Part shown: piece after piece, positions 32,928 through 44,995 of the stretch | Layout of the letters: each line of letters starts with the position of its first letter | How positions within the stretch are numbered: the stretch's first letter is position 1 | The notes under the pieces: generated by a model | Told to the model about the DNA's origin: nothing | Database searches by the model: none | What the model saw: the letters and a program-made list of their open reading frames with translations, nothing else | Position numbers and translations under genes: made by a program | NCBI RefSeq assembly: GCF_030272615.1 | Contig: NC_081408.1 | Span: 407,327,889-407,391,888, forward strand | DNA: 64,000 nucleotides | Direction: 5' to 3' | Origin: Cryptomeria japonica | Lineage: Eukaryota > Streptophyta > Pinopsida > Cupressales > Cupressaceae

Positions 32928-34440
32928 GAAGCTAGAGTTCTCAAAAAGGATCTTGTTACCTATGAAGAAGCATTGGGGAAATTCATCAATAGAGGTAAAA
33001 GTTCTCTTTTCTTTCTTAACACTCCGGAGGAGAGACAACAAAGAATTGTTAATATCCTGGGATGTACCATTGGGGATTTTCCCTCTATCTACTTTGGTCT
33101 TCCTCTAAGAACTACTCCACTTGAATCTTTTTGGATGTCTCTGGTGGATAGATTTAACAAGAAGTTGGCTAGGTGGAAAGTTTCTATCCTTAGTCAGGCT
33201 GGAAAAAAAGGGCTTTTGAAGGCTACTCTACAAAACCTACCTGTTTACGATTTGACTCTATTTAAAATTCCAACCAAATATGTTGATATCATTGATGGCA
33301 TCCAAAAGCGCTTCCTTTGGTTTGGGGTTGAGGACAACAAAAAAATCCCACTAATTGATTGGAGTGAGGTTTTCAAACCCAAGAAGCTTAGGGGACTTAG
33401 CTTGAGAGATATCAAGTCTTTTAATCAAATTCTTTTGGCTAAACAAGTGTGGAGAACTTATTCCAAAAGAATGGAATGGAATTTAATTTTACACAAAAAA
33501 TATTTAAGGCAAGTCAATTCCTTGAAATATTTCATCACTTCTAATAGGATTGCTCGTGGATCAACTATCTGGAATAGTACTGTTAAGGCTAGAGATGTGG
33601 CTTTAAAAGGTGTTGGTTGGAAGGTTGGCAATGGCTCTAGTATTTAGTTTTGGGAAGATTCTTGGCTGGGTTCAGAACCCCTATGTCTTAATCCCTTATT
33701 TCTTCCCTTTATGGATGATTGTATAAGGATTTTTGGACATATGGTTTCTAACTATTGGAGAATCAGTTGCTGGGTTGATCTGAATCAGATTAGTCTAGAC
33801 CTTTTCCCTCTACAAGCTCTTTTGAACTCTGCCTATGTGACTTAGTTGGAAGATAAGATGGTGTGGAAAGCTGACCCCTCTGGTAGATTCTCTATGTCTT
33901 CTTCTTTTCTCTTGTTGTCTCAGCTTCAACACTTATCCACCCTTGTCTGAGATGAAGCTTGGTTTAAGAATCTAACTCCTAAGGTTAATATCTTTTGTTG
34001 GATTATGCTTCAAAATAAAATCCTTACTACTGATAACCTTTGTAAATGAGGATTTCTCCTCCCTAATATGTGTATTATTTGTCTGGGTGATGCTAAATCG
34101 ATTCCCCATCTTTTTATTGGTTGTCCCTTTTCCTAGGAAATTTGGGGTAGAGTGCTCCAATCTTGGGAGTTGAGATGGATTTTCCCTTCATCTATGTTGG
34201 ATTTATTTTCTCAGTGGAGGGTTACTATTAAAAATCAAGTCATTAGAAGATTGTGGTCTTATATCCTTCCACATCTTGTCTGGGGAATTTGGAAAGAGAG
34301 GAACAATATATTTATAGAGACTTGGCTTCTTCTACTGAAACTGTCTTCTACAAAATTTAGAGAAGTATTAGAGAAAACCTCAATTGTCTTAATGGTGATA
34401 ATCTGAGAGAAAAAATCTAGAGTTGTATTGAGTATGATAT
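32928..34440 (+). pseudogene. LINE RT C-terminal part and zf-RVT domain
   Basis: The open frame runs to 33647: SSLFFLNTPEERQQRIVNIL, IYFGLPLRTTPLESFWMSLV, GRKGLLKATLQ-like (GKKGLLKATLQNLPVYDLTL) and FLWFGVEDNKKIPLIDWSEV are typical of L1 RT thumb sequence. A stop replaces a codon in NGSSI-stop-FWEDSWLG. The zf-RVT part reads PKVNIFCWIMLQNKILTTDN, LPNMCIICLGDAKSIPHLFI and GCPFS-stop-EIWGRVL, with stops at several places. It is dead. It joins the catalytic-box fragment across G and the RNase H to the right. Confidence 0.9.
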
Positions 34441-34468
34441 TAAGATTTCTACCATCTGGCAAATCCAA

Positions 34469-35026
34469 TTGGATGTTTCAAGAGTCTTCAAACCCCTGAG
34501 AAGATCCAGAGAGGGTCCCAACTGGTTGGTTCCTCCTAAGGGATGGGTTAAACTAAATTTTGATGGTGCTTCTAAGGGTAACCATGGTCCTGCAGGTTGT
34601 GGAGGAGTGATAAGGAGTAATGGATTATTTATTTTTGTTGTGTCTCTTCCTTTAGGAAATCAAACTAATCATGTTGTTGAAGACATAGGGGCTTATCAAA
34701 TTCTTTTGATTACCAAGAAATGTAATTTTTCCAAAGTTTGGATTGAAGGAGACTCCAAGAATATCATTCAATGTCTTAAAAAGGAAATCAAACCCTCGTG
34801 GAATATTTCAAATTGGATCATTTCTTCCTTGTCTATAATCAATTCCTTTGAGGAAATCAAAATTTCCCATACCTATAGGGAAAAATATAGTTTGGTAGAC
34901 TATTTTGCAATAATTGAAGTTGGATCCCTTGAAAAGATTACATGGTATGAAGGGGATCATCTTGATGAATATGTTAAGGGATTAATTAAGTTGGATTATA
35001 TCGCCAATTGTGAACTTATGGTTTAA
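34469..35026 (+). CDS. LINE RNase H domain (RVT_3 type)
   Basis: It is one open frame of 185 codons. WVKLNFDGASKGNHGPAGCG holds the first acidic residue, NQTNHVVEDIGAYQILLIT the Glu, VWIEGDSKNIIQCL the second Asp, and REKYSLVDYFA the final Asp. This is the RNase H found at the end of plant L1 ORF2. It is no longer fused in frame to RT, so it is a relic. The initial Met is probably not a true start. Confidence 0.85.
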   Translation: MDVSRVFKPLRRSREGPNWLVPPKGWVKLNFDGASKGNHGPAGCGGVIRSNGLFIFVVSLPLGNQTNHVVEDIGAYQILLITKKCNFSKVWIEGDSKNIIQCLKKEIKPSWNISNWIISSLSIINSFEEIKISHTYREKYSLVDYFAIIEVGSLEKITWYEGDHLDEYVKGLIKLDYIANCELMV

Positions 35027-35270
35027 TGATGCCCTTCATCATAACTAGTTCAACTTCAATTTTTTTTTGCTATGAATTTCATTCATGTGAGACATGCAAA
35101 GGACAACTCCTAGGAGAAAGGCATTTATTAAATTTCTAGAGACTTCTTTTTGCACGCTTTCTGGGTGCATTTGGATTTGATGTGCGAGAATTGTTAGTTT
35201 GGGTCCATTCGCAGGGTGAAGAGTGACTTTGAGACAGTGGTTTGTAGACATAATTCTAGTATAGGTAGAT

Positions 35271-36116
35271 TTGAAAGATTGGGGGGGGGACCTGAAGAAA
35301 GTGGAGCCCATGGATTGTACAGTGTGGAAGAACAATACTACCATCTGGAGAATCTTGGAGAAAGGTGGTCTCACCACCTATGTCGAGAATTTACATGGGG
35401 ACAAAGCCAAAATCACCAGACTCTTTGTAAAGAATTACAACAAAGGTTTTTTTTCTTTGTTTGGTAGGGACTTAGAGATCAATGAGGATATCATTGCTGA
35501 AATCATTGGGCTTTTGACTAATGGTGCAAAATTTTACAAAGATGAGAAGTTTTCTAAGAGTGTCATGAAGCTTTTCCCCAAGGAGGAGAAGGAAAAGTAG
35601 AATTTAGTCAGAGATAGGCTGACCAGCTACAACACGGTGAAGATTAAGACAATCTAGGATAATGTGCTGAAGGTTTTGTTGGAATATGTAACTTTTGACA
35701 GAAGATATACTAGGGATTTTCCATACCATTTTTCCCTGCTCAACCATTTCAGACACAAGGTGAGGATTTATTTCCCTTTCTTTATAGCCATCTCTTTAAA
35801 GGATAGTTTAGTCAGTCACAAAAAGGACCCTATTAAGTATATTGTGTTGCATGTTGGTCTTATCTTGTTAATCTTTGAACATGCTAAAGCCTTGTCGCTT
35901 GCGCCCTCCTCCCCTCTTGAGGTTAATTTTGACTCTGAGAAGACCCAGTCCCAAGAGGATGATTTCTATACTGATTTGAAGGATGAGAATTTCTCCCCCA
36001 AGTCGGCTCCTAAGAAAAATAAGGGGAAAGCTACTCAGAGCAAAGCTCCCTCTCCCTTGGCCTTTTCTAAATCTCATCCTGTTCAGAACCCCGAGACTCG
36101 CCAGCCTTTCCCTAAC
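35271..36116 (+). pseudogene. Extra LINE-associated gene, first part (split by element B)
   Basis: Two frames make one decayed protein: 35271-35600 (VWKNNTTIWRILEKGGLTTY, ITRLFVKNYNKGFFSLFGRD, LEINEDIIAEIIGLLTNG) and 35664-36116 (PYHFSLLNHFRHKVRIYFPF, then a Ser/Pro/Lys-rich linker). The LEINEDIIAEIIG phrase resembles helical motifs of element B and C ORF2. At 36116 element B is inserted; removing it gives RQPFPNNLDPSSNLL in frame. It lies behind the LINE RNase H in the same orientation, where plant L1 elements do not normally have a gene. No database family is assigned. Confidence 0.6.
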
Positions 36117-37346
36117 TGTTGTCATTTGATCATTTGATCAACCAGTGATGTTTATTTGCTTGATGCAACTGGTATATGTCTATTGTCCATAGAGATTAGA
36201 TTTATGTATGATGACTATTTTGTATGTTGTTAGTGATGGCAACTATGTTTCTTTAAGTCATCTAAGTCCTACAGTGCAACCGATAAGACTTAACTGGTAA
36301 AGCAGAGACTGTTTCATCAGAACTAATAATTAGGACTTCAACCGATAAATGACAGACATACTTACAATTCGACAATCGGTATGTGAAATCATGAAGATTG
36401 AGATGATGTGGTTTTGTAGAAGCATTGAATACTATCAGATGGAGATATGTTCATGGCCGCATGTACAGATTCGATCAGGTGAACGAGATTTGTTTGACAA
36501 AATAGATTAGTTGATGGAGAGTTAACTGGTAGTGATGAAAATCACTCAGATCGGTAAAACGACATAGAATTGGATTTGTTATGTCGGTGGCTGACATAAC
36601 TAAAGTGTACAATGCAAGATTATGTAGATGCATTGAACCTAGGGAATTGTAACAAGGTTCTATCTGACCTTATGATGATTTTAAATGTGTGATGAGGTAT
36701 GAAAGGATATATGTACATGAGAGAATTTTGTATTTTCATATAATGCGATGATCAAAGGAGTTGAGAGATGAAGTCTATGTGATGATGTAATCTTTTGAAG
36801 TGGATATTATCAAACATAGAAGATGTTATACTAAGATTATTTGTACTTGATGGCTCCCTAACAGTTGCAGCAAGAAAATCCTCTTACAAGGTCACTCCTA
36901 ATAGGGTGCAGTCTGATCCTAACATGTCTGATCATTAAATCCTCTAGCCAGGTGACACATTAACTTGTGTTTGCAAACCCCAGTAACTTGGGTAGCTCCT
37001 AACAGGGCTGGTTCTCATAGGCCTTTTTGTAATTCTCTTAACCCGCCTTAGGTACTTCTAACAGGGTGTGCCCCTAACTGGGTGTTGTAGACCTTAACCG
37101 GTCAGATCTCTAAACTGCAGATAGTGGATCTTGTGGGTACTAACTCCCACCATGGTTTTTCCTATTTGGGTTTTTCATGTATAAACTCTTGTATCATGTA
37201 GTTTATGCTTTATGTGGTGATTGCATACTTGGTGTTATTTCTTGCATGCCTATTGATTTTTAAGCTGGTGAAATCAATAATCAGATTTGTATTGTTTTTG
37301 CTATCATTGATTCACCTCCCCCTCTCAGTGCCTTATAAGTTTGTCA
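36117..37346 (+). repeat. 5' LTR of element B
   Basis: It is 1230 bp, starts TGTTGTCATTTGATC, and ends after a C-rich box (GATTCACCTCCCCCTCTC) at ...TTTGTCA. Phrases such as ctaacagggt and cctaacaggg recur in 36880-37090. Its partner LTR differs by scattered, often C/T, changes. Confidence 0.95.
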
Positions 37347-37348
37347 AT

Positions 37349-37360
37349 TGGTATCAGAGC
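37349..37360 (+). promoter_or_regulatory. Primer-binding site of element B
   Basis: TGGTATCAGAGC lies 2 nt after the LTR. It is complementary to the 3' end of initiator Met tRNA and is followed by c-t-a, so the match is at least 12 nt. Confidence 0.9.
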
Positions 37361-37413
37361 CTAGCTTCCTTAAGGCTTAACACTTGGAAGGGATCTCTAA
37401 TCCTAAGGCAAAT

Positions 37414-38544
37414 ATGGGGGAAGGAATGAGCTATAGAGAGATGGATAGAAAACTTGCTGAAACCAAGGATGAACTTGAAACCCTAAGAGGCAAATACAAG
37501 ACATCACTAGTTAAAAGGAAAGAACTGACCGAACAATTGTTGAAGATCTTTGATAGCAGCTCTTCAGATGAGACGAACATTGATGCACTAGTTGAAGAAG
37601 TAGAGGAGTTTAATGGTGAGAAGACTAACCTGAGAAGAGAGCTCGAAGCACTAAAAATACAGATGAGTGAGGAACTTGAAGCTAGAAGAAAGGCTGAGGA
37701 TCAGATCTGAGATAAAGAGCATGGAATATTTAAGATTAAGCAGGAGAATGCACCTTTGAATGAACATTAGCATGAGGATAAAGAAGAAAAAGAAGTATTA
37801 TAGACAAATATTGAAATGGAAATGTCTCTTAGAGAGACCCTCATGAAAAGGAATGAAGACCTTACCAAGGAACTTGATGAGGCCAATGAGAAGCTTGATA
37901 AATTCAACAAGAGTTCCTCTATGCTAGATGAATAGAACCAATCTCAGAGGATGAAAGGTGATACATCTGGGTTAGGATACAATACATTTGAGAAGGGAGA
38001 ACCTTTCAGTACCAAGAGAAACATGCATGAAGGTAAAACTGCTCCTAAGGCTCAGAAGCCTACCGGTAAGAAAGATTACAAACCTAGTTGTTTTAACAGT
38101 CATAAACCAGGACATAATGCTAATGTTTGTAGAAGCAGATTTGATGCTAATACTGGTTATAGACCTAATGCTAGATATGTGCCTAGGAAATTTGAAGGTT
38201 ATTGTTATACATACAACATGTATGGGCATAGATCTATTAAAAGCAGGTATGGAGCTAATTATCCAACACCTCATATGAATCTAAGAATTGATGGTGATTG
38301 GAGAAGGAATTTCACTGACCAGAGAAGCACTAATTGGCAAAGATCCTATGTTAACAAGTCTAGTCCCTATGAGATGGAGAAGAGAGTCAATGTGATTTGT
38401 TCAATCTGCAACAATTTTGGACATGTGGCTATGAACTACAGAAGAAGAATAGGTAGAGGCAATGCAGGACCTTGGAGAGAATTTGGAATGACATGTCATC
38501 ATTGCAACAAATCGCCACACATTGCCAAGTTTTGCAGAACATAG
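37414..38544 (+). pseudogene. Element B ORF1: coiled coil plus CCHC zinc knuckles (Gag-like)
   Basis: Starting at ATG 37414 (GEGMSYREMDRKLAETKDEL), about 180 residues form a heptad-rich coiled coil. Four zinc-knuckle sites follow: CFNSHKPGHNANVC, CYTYNMYGHRSIKS, CSICNNFGHVAMNY and CHHCNKSPHIAKFC, the first three with lost Cys residues. All lie in one frame with stops at 37708, 37768, 37801 and 37933. I see no UBN2 capsid or protease motif, so this looks like a Gag reduced to an oligomerising and RNA-binding part. Weak coding continues to about 38750. The start context follows the LTR and primer site. Confidence 0.8.
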
Positions 38545-39196
38545 AAGAACCAACCAGTGAATCATCCTGTAGACCGAAAATGAAAGCATAAAGTCGATAT
38601 TGAAGAAACCAAAGTTGAGATGAATAAAACCTAGAAAAAGAAGAGTGATGACAAACCATCCGAGGAATCAGATTCTTCACCTAATGTGGAGAATCGATCT
38701 TCGGCAAACTAAGTTGTTTCTACAACTTGGGGTGAGCTTATTGTCAAATCTTGAGTTGAACCCTTGGATGATGTATTGTAAGTTAAATCTACATATTCTA
38801 ATGCTTTTTGATGTTTTGATGTGATTTTGGATCATAACCAGTAAATATCATTGAGTTTTTGCTACCAGTAATATGCTTTAGAGTATTTTAAGGTATTTTA
38901 GGGTTTTCTAGGTAAATGCATTTATTGCAATAGAGAAAGTGCAAATAAAAGGAACACTTTGAATTTCATTTGTCACTTTGCGATCTTGAGAACATTTGGT
39001 GAGAGAGCAAAGCAGAGATAAGTTTGTGCTAGCAATATTCAAACCATTTACTAGCAATCTGAGGCAATCGAAGTAAAGTTTGAATCGGTGATCGAGTATT
39101 GCAAGTTTTTGATAGTTGGAAACCCTAGTACTGAAGAAGAAGAGGTATTTATCTGAGAAATTATACTCTTTTCTTCGTGATTTGCATATTTGAAAT
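38545..39196. other. Spacer between ORF1 and ORF2 of element B
   Basis: No gene is apparent beyond the decayed ORF1 tail (to about 38750). It ends gaaaccctag... and TTTGAAATGGAT at ORF2. Element C has a 570-bp spacer ending with the same words, so it may hold the ORF2 promoter or splice acceptor. Confidence 0.45.
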
Positions 39197-42100
39197 GGAT
39201 ACACCTCATCTTGTCGATGTAACTGAGAGGGAAAGACTAGAATTCAAATGACATCCATACAAGTCAGAGGAAACTGACCCCATCGGTGCCCTATCCAGTG
39301 TATCGAATAGTGTTTTGCATGTAGAAGATGTAAGATCCTTTTATCACTGCAAAATTGAAGACTTGGGAGTTGTAGTTATCTGTGTACTAAATAGGGAAGA
39401 TTGAAAGAACAATTTAGAAGTGTAGCCAATAAAGGTTTTCATCATGCGATCAATTTCATTGATTTTTTTGATGATGAGTTGATAAGATTTCCTTTGAGCC
39501 GCATTCATGATCAATTCATGTGGCTGGATACACCTCATAAGATAATAAAGGAAGCAATCCATGCAGTAACCGATTTCTGCTCAACCGATGAGATACCATT
39601 ACTTAGGTCTGTACCTAAAAATCATGTTGATAAGTTAATTGGATCTAGATGGGATAGAAGAGCCATGAATGTGAATGATATTAATGATCCTGCAATTAAA
39701 TTTGCATCTATGATGACTGGCTATAGAATCTTCTATTCAAGCATAATGAACAGTATACTAGCAACAACAATTCACACTGCATACCGAATGATTAAGAAAA
39801 ATATGGACTATGACTTGACTGAAGCTCTAAGGTGTCAATTAGTGGCAAATTTGGAAGCAGTCAAGAAGGACAAGAAGATTAGATTCAAGTTTGGATAGCT
39901 TATCATGGGCTTATTCTTTTATTTCCAAAACTTTTCCCCCAGTATTGGTGATGTATAATGGATAATCGAGACACCTTCCCTATTGCAGGTGAAGAACATC
40001 ATTAGGATGCTGAAAGACAAGTTGATGATATTTCATGGGGATATTTTAAGAAATTTCAGAAGAAAATGCATACTAGGGAAAACATATCGGTAGAGGTAGT
40101 CAATCAGTATGAGGATTCCATCTGTTTTATGGTTGACACAGATACATGCTTGATGGAAGCTATTATTCCCAGGACCACATGGGTAATGCCCATGGGTTAT
40201 GAAGTAGATAAAGATCTACTTATTTCTTATGTTGATCATTTGTTAGCTCAACCGATTGATACCACTACTAAGAGGTTTGGAACCTACAAGGAGAAACTAC
40301 TAAAAGTGCACTCTAAATTACAGCAACCAGTGATAGCAAAGAAAGTGAGGAAAGAGGTAGAGGCCTTTGTTGAACAGGCCAAATTCACAAAAGAGAAGAT
40401 AGCTGCAGCGAGAGCCAAATATGAGGTTGAACAAGGTGGAACTTCCAGTGTACCAACCGGTAAGACCAGAGAAGCTAAAGTAGCTGAAAAGAAGAAGGCA
40501 GAAGAACCTAAGCTGAAGCCTGTTGAATACCAAATAGGTAAACCCTCTAAATTACAATTTTGGAGGAAAGGTAAAACTGTTGAACCTCCTAGTGTGCCTG
40601 CCCAAACTAGAAAAATAAAGAAGGAGAAATATTACAAATCGGTGACAAATGTAGAGGATACAAAATCAGAAGAAGATAAGAGAGCACTAAGGGCAAGTGC
40701 TAAGAAGCAGAAGACTACTAGAAAAGGTAAAACATCTAAGAAAATATTGACACTTGAAGATTATTTTACAAGAATGGTTAGAATTATTAAGGAGTAAGGT
40801 ATTTACAAAGGTTTAAACATATTGTTTACTCGTTTGTCTTAAATTCAACAAAGGGAGATTAAAGATGCAATCATCTTTAGTATGAACAAGTTTAGTAGAT
40901 CCCTCATTGAATTACAAGGGCAAATTCCAGATTCCTTATATAATCTGATTGATGCAAGGTGGCAAGGGGCAATTAGCCTAGATAAAGAATTTATTGATTT
41001 TACACTTAAACACTTGCAACCAAAAGCAAATTGAACAGATAAAGGTTAATACAAAAGAATTATTCAGATCAAAGAAAATATTAACAAAAATGCTTGTTGG
41101 AGAGACCGAATCAGTTCAAAATGAGACTGAGGGTTTGGTGAAAAAGGATTTAGGTCTCATCCCTGATGAAGAAGAGAAAAACAATGAAGAAATTGAGGGT
41201 AATACCCCTGTAAATCCAAAGTCAGAAGAACTTCCTAAAGGTGTAAAGATCACATATTTTGAACCAGACAATAAGTATATCTATGATGACCCTGTTGATA
41301 CTGAATCGGTAGATATAATAGATGATGATACTGGTGATGTTGATAATGTTGCTAACACTGTTGACAATGTATATGTTTGAATGTCAACAAGATCAAGTTG
41401 AGAACAAAGGAGAAGAGAAAGAAGTAGATAAGTGCTCAACTAAGCAACCAGTGAATACACAGTCAACAAAGACTCAGACTGCACTAGTCAATATAAGTGT
41501 AGATGCAAATGTAAATGTTGATACTCAAGATAAACAGAAGGATACAGTTGATAAGGAAGAGGAAGCACTAGTGAAAGAGAAGACCATTGAACATCCACAA
41601 CCAGTCAAAGTCACCATTATGAAGAGAAGACATAAAAAGATAAGGAGGAAGAGAATAAAACAAAGAAGGTGGAAGAGGAGAGGAAAATGAAAGAAATAAA
41701 GACAAATCCTGAGGTACCTCTTGAATCCAAACTGAAGAAAATAATGGTTGATGATGATGATGATGACTCCGTGAGCATTATAGGTCCTATTAATATGGAC
41801 AATTTGAGTTCCTCTGAGTTAATGGAGATTGCTACTACAATGCAATCCCATGCACTAAAGAAAAGATTAAAGGAACATCTAAGAGAAGCAGAGACTATAA
41901 GGACCACTCTTGATATTTTGTCAAGTCTCCTACCAGAAACTGATACAGAACATTTGGCTACCCCTATTGCCAAACTTGGACAGTTAGTTGTTAGTGTCGG
42001 TGAACAACTCAAAACCCTTGAATAAGCTGCATACATTTTTGTTGAAAAGGATAACAAGAAGAAAAGGGGAGAACAATTAATGGTTGAGATAGATAAAGGA

Positions 42101-42597
42101 AAAGTAGCCCTAACGGTGAATAAAGACTTGTTGAAGACCAGATTGGAAACCGATTGTAAGATTTTGGCTAATATTTTCCAATTTTTACTATTTTGCGTTG
42201 ACTTGAGAAAGAAGAGAGATGATACTGACAAGGAGATACATAAGTTAAGTGAAACATTCATACCAGTACAAGACTCAATGATCACTTTTGGTAGAAAGGT
42301 TGTTGATTTACAACACTGGTTAGAACTATATGAACATGAGCAAGTGAAACGGGTCAGATCACTAACAGAACTCTAGACTCAGCTACTTCCGAAAGTAGAT
42401 ATTATTTTAGAGAGAATTCAAGGAGTCCAAGGCAATTTTGGCTACTCCAAAGATGAGTATAGTTGATGCTATGGAGGAATTCACAACATAGATAATGACA
42501 CGTGTTGAGATTACCAAGACACTATTAGAAATTTGGGACAATGATCTAAAATAGTTGAAGTTTCATTACAGTGATGTGTTCTTGAGAATTGCATTGT
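39197..42597 (+). pseudogene. Element B ORF2: helical N-terminal domain plus coiled-coil tail
   Basis: ATG at 39197 opens MDTPHLVDVTERERLEFK. Then VLHVEDVRSFYHCKIEDLGV, a globular part at 39401-39898 (LSRIHDQFMWLDTPHKIIKE, AIHAVTDFCSTDEIPLLR, MTGYRIFYSSIMNSILATTI, AYRMIKKNMDYDLTEALRCQ), a Lys/Glu-rich linker (40066-40797), an acidic region (41100-41380) and a coiled coil (41669-42376) with LDILSSLLPETD. It aligns with element C ORF2 across its length and with the partial gene of A. The frame shifts near 39950-40060 and 40800-40990, with stops. It might derive from the env-like extra gene of Sirevirus elements or be a separate accessory gene. Function unknown. Confidence 0.75.
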
Positions 42598-42884
42598 AAA
42601 GACCTTAACACTTTTATTTCTATATATACATGTAGTTTTGATGACAAATTTTGATGAAATGTATGTATTTTACTTCTTTATTTAGCATTGTTGCCAAAGG
42701 GGGAGTAGAAATAGTTAAGAGTCCAGTCAAAATTTTGTATGTACAACAGGGGGAGTAAAGATTTCATTTTTGTAACAACATGCAATTGCTAAGGGGGAAT
42801 GTATTTCATGAGGTTATTTTTTGTTTTGCACACTTGGTTGACAAAATTTTCCTAAGTGTTGCCATCAATGCCAAAGGGGGAGAT
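42598..42884 (+). promoter_or_regulatory. Multiple polypurine tracts of element B
   Basis: Tracts AAAGGGGGAGTAG (42697), CAGGGGGAGTAAAG (42748), AAGGGGGAATG (42791) and CCAAAGGGGGAGAT (42871-42884) occur, the last touching the LTR. Confidence 0.75.
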
Positions 42885-44117
42885 TGTTGGAATTTGATCA
42901 TTTGATCAACCGATAATATTTGTTTGCTTGATGCAACTAGTATATGTCTATTGTGCATAGAGATTAGATTTATGTATGATGACTATTTTGCATGTTGTCA
43001 TTGATGGAAACTATATTTCTTTAAGTCATCTAAGTCCTACAGTGAAACCTATAAGACTTAACCAATAAAGCAAAGATAGTTTCAGAACTGATAATTAGGA
43101 CTTCAACCGGTAAATGACAGACAGAGTTACAATCCAACAACCAGTACGTGAAAATAATAAAGATTGAGATGATGTGGTTTTGTAGCAGCATTGAAGACTA
43201 TCAGATGGAGATATGTTCATGACCACATGTACAAATTCGATCAAGTGAATGAGATTTGTTTGATAGAATAGATTAGTTGATGGAGACTTAACTGGTAGCG
43301 ATGAAAATCACTCAGATCGGTAAAATGACATAGAATTGGATTTGCTATGTTAGTGGCCGACATAACTAAAGCGTACAATGCAAGATTGTCTAGATGCATT
43401 GAACCTAGGGAATTGTAACAAGGTTCTAGCCGACCTTATGATGATTTTAAATGTGTGATGATGTATGAAAGGATATATGTATATGAGCAAATTTTGCATG
43501 TTCATATAGTGCGATGATTAGAGGAGTTGAGAGATGAAGTCTATGTGATGATATACTATTCTAAAGTGGATCTTATCAGACATAAAAGGTGTTGTACTGA
43601 GATCATTTGTACTTGTTGACTCCCTAATAGTCGTAGCAAGAAAATCCTCTTACAAGGTCATGCCTAACATGGTCCAGTCAGATCCTAAAAGGTCTCATCA
43701 TTAAATCCTCTAACCAGGTGAAACATTAACTTGTGTTTGAAAATCCCAGTAACTTGGGTAGCTCCTAACATGGCTGGTCCTCATAGGCCTTTTTATAAAG
43801 CTCTTAATTGGGCTTAGACACTTCTAATAGGGTGTGCCTCTAACCGAGTGTTGTAGACCTTAACTGATCAGATCTATATACTGCAAATAGTGGATCTTGT
43901 GGGTACTAACTCCCACCAGGTGGTTTTTACCATTTGGGTTTTCCACGTATAAACTCTTGCGTCATGTGGTTTATGATTTATGTGGTGATTGCATACTTGG
44001 TGTTATTTCTTACATGCCTATTGAGTTTTAAGTTGGTGAAATCAATAATAAGTTTTGTATTATTTTTACTATCACTGATTCACCCCCCGCCCATCTCAGT
44101 TCCTTATAAGTTCATCA
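42885..44117 (+). repeat. 3' LTR of element B
   Basis: It is 1233 bp, starts TGTTGGAATTTGATC, and ends ...AAGTTCATCA. It is nearly collinear with the 5' LTR. Open frames inside it (43934 onward) arise from the LTR and then read into the interrupted LINE-associated gene. Confidence 0.95.
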
Positions 44118-44122
44118 CTAAC

Positions 44123-44747
44123 AACCTTGATCCATCTTCCAATCTACTCAGCTTTGATAAGGAGGTGGTCACTGACTTATTGGCTTTAGCCCGAGATGAG
44201 GTTGTTGATTTGTTCAAGATCTTCAAATGGATATTCCATGAGATTAAGGATGTGTAGTTGAAGCAGAGGGCGAGTAGCAACAATATTGATATGATGAAAG
44301 ACAAAATCATGCAATTGGAGAAGTCTCAAATTGGGGATGAGCCTAGCACTGGATCTTTTAAAGATAAGGCATCAGTTATTGATTGCATCAAATCTACTAT
44401 GGAAGATTTTGATAAGTTTAAAAAGGGGTATGAGACTAGGATGGTTTGTGTAGGAAGATCAAGTGAAAAGAATTAAGGAAGCCATGAAAACTGTGAATAA
44501 TAATAGTTGTGGAGTGTTAAGTGCCACTACTAATAGCTTTATAAACATGATAAGTAGTCTTGAGGACCAATTTCAACTGGAGGAGGGTGTGGAGACTGAT
44601 ACTTCTGAGAACGGTGCTACTTCTGGACCAAGCAAAAGGACCAGAGGTATTCTGAAGAAAAAGGTTGTGGTTCCTCCTCCCGATTTTCAAAGGTTGAAGA
44701 AAATCACTAGTACCATGAGGGATATCGAAAAACAAATGGAGCACTAG
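44123..44747 (+). pseudogene. Extra LINE-associated gene, second part
   Basis: This continues 36116 in frame: NLDPSSNLLSFDKEVVTDLL, then after a stop LKQRASSNNIDMMKDKIMQL and, one frame over, SGPSKRTRGILKKKVVVPP and a coiled-coil end (RLKKITSTMRDIEKQMEH). The C-terminal half is helical, like the ORF2 tails. A stop at 44745 ends it. The 3' end of the LINE follows. Confidence 0.6.
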
Positions 44748-44995
44748 TCCATGCAGTTGCTTGATTAATGTTATCCTTTTGTTGGATGTGTGCTGGTGCT
44801 CTACTGGTTTTGTCTTTTTAGTTCTTAGTTCATCCTTTTTTGTCTTGCCCCAAGTAGGTATTGTTCTATATGTCTATGTGGGTCTTTTTTGATCAGTTCT
44901 ATATTTTGGCTTAATACCTTGTTAAGTCGAAACTTTTTCTCATGTTAAAGGGTTTTGGGGTCCCTTCAAAACCCGCTTTTTCTCTAATAAAAAAC
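44748..44995 (+). other. 3' untranslated end of the LINE
   Basis: After the gene stop the sequence is pyrimidine-rich and ends ggggtcccttcaaaacccgc, then tttttctctaataaaaaacatg, the usual look of plant L1 3' ends with an A-rich tail. The exact end is uncertain, about 44990-45000. No clear poly(A) or target duplication is visible. Confidence 0.5.

Larger units (their letters stand above)
36117..44117 (+). mobile_element. Element B: complete pol-less LTR retrotransposon, 8.0 kb
   Basis: The LTRs are 36117-37346 and 42885-44117, both TG...CA, flanked by the perfect target duplication CTAAC (36112-36116 and 44118-44122). An initiator-Met primer-binding site, ORF1 (coiled coil plus zinc knuckles), ORF2 (long helical and coiled-coil protein) and multiple polypurine tracts follow in order. 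No protease, integrase, RT or RNase H motif is present in 5.5 kb of internal sequence. It was therefore non-autonomous. Confidence 0.92.

Noticed and set aside
39197-42597. Calling B and C ORF2 a true envelope protein
   Set aside because: I see no signal peptide, membrane anchor or cleavage site. A coiled coil alone does not support envelope function.
43934-44117. Hydrophobic open frame at the end of the B 3' LTR as a membrane protein
   Set aside because: The same hydrophobic reading occurs in the 5' LTR (37205 on), so it is LTR sequence read by chance into the split gene.
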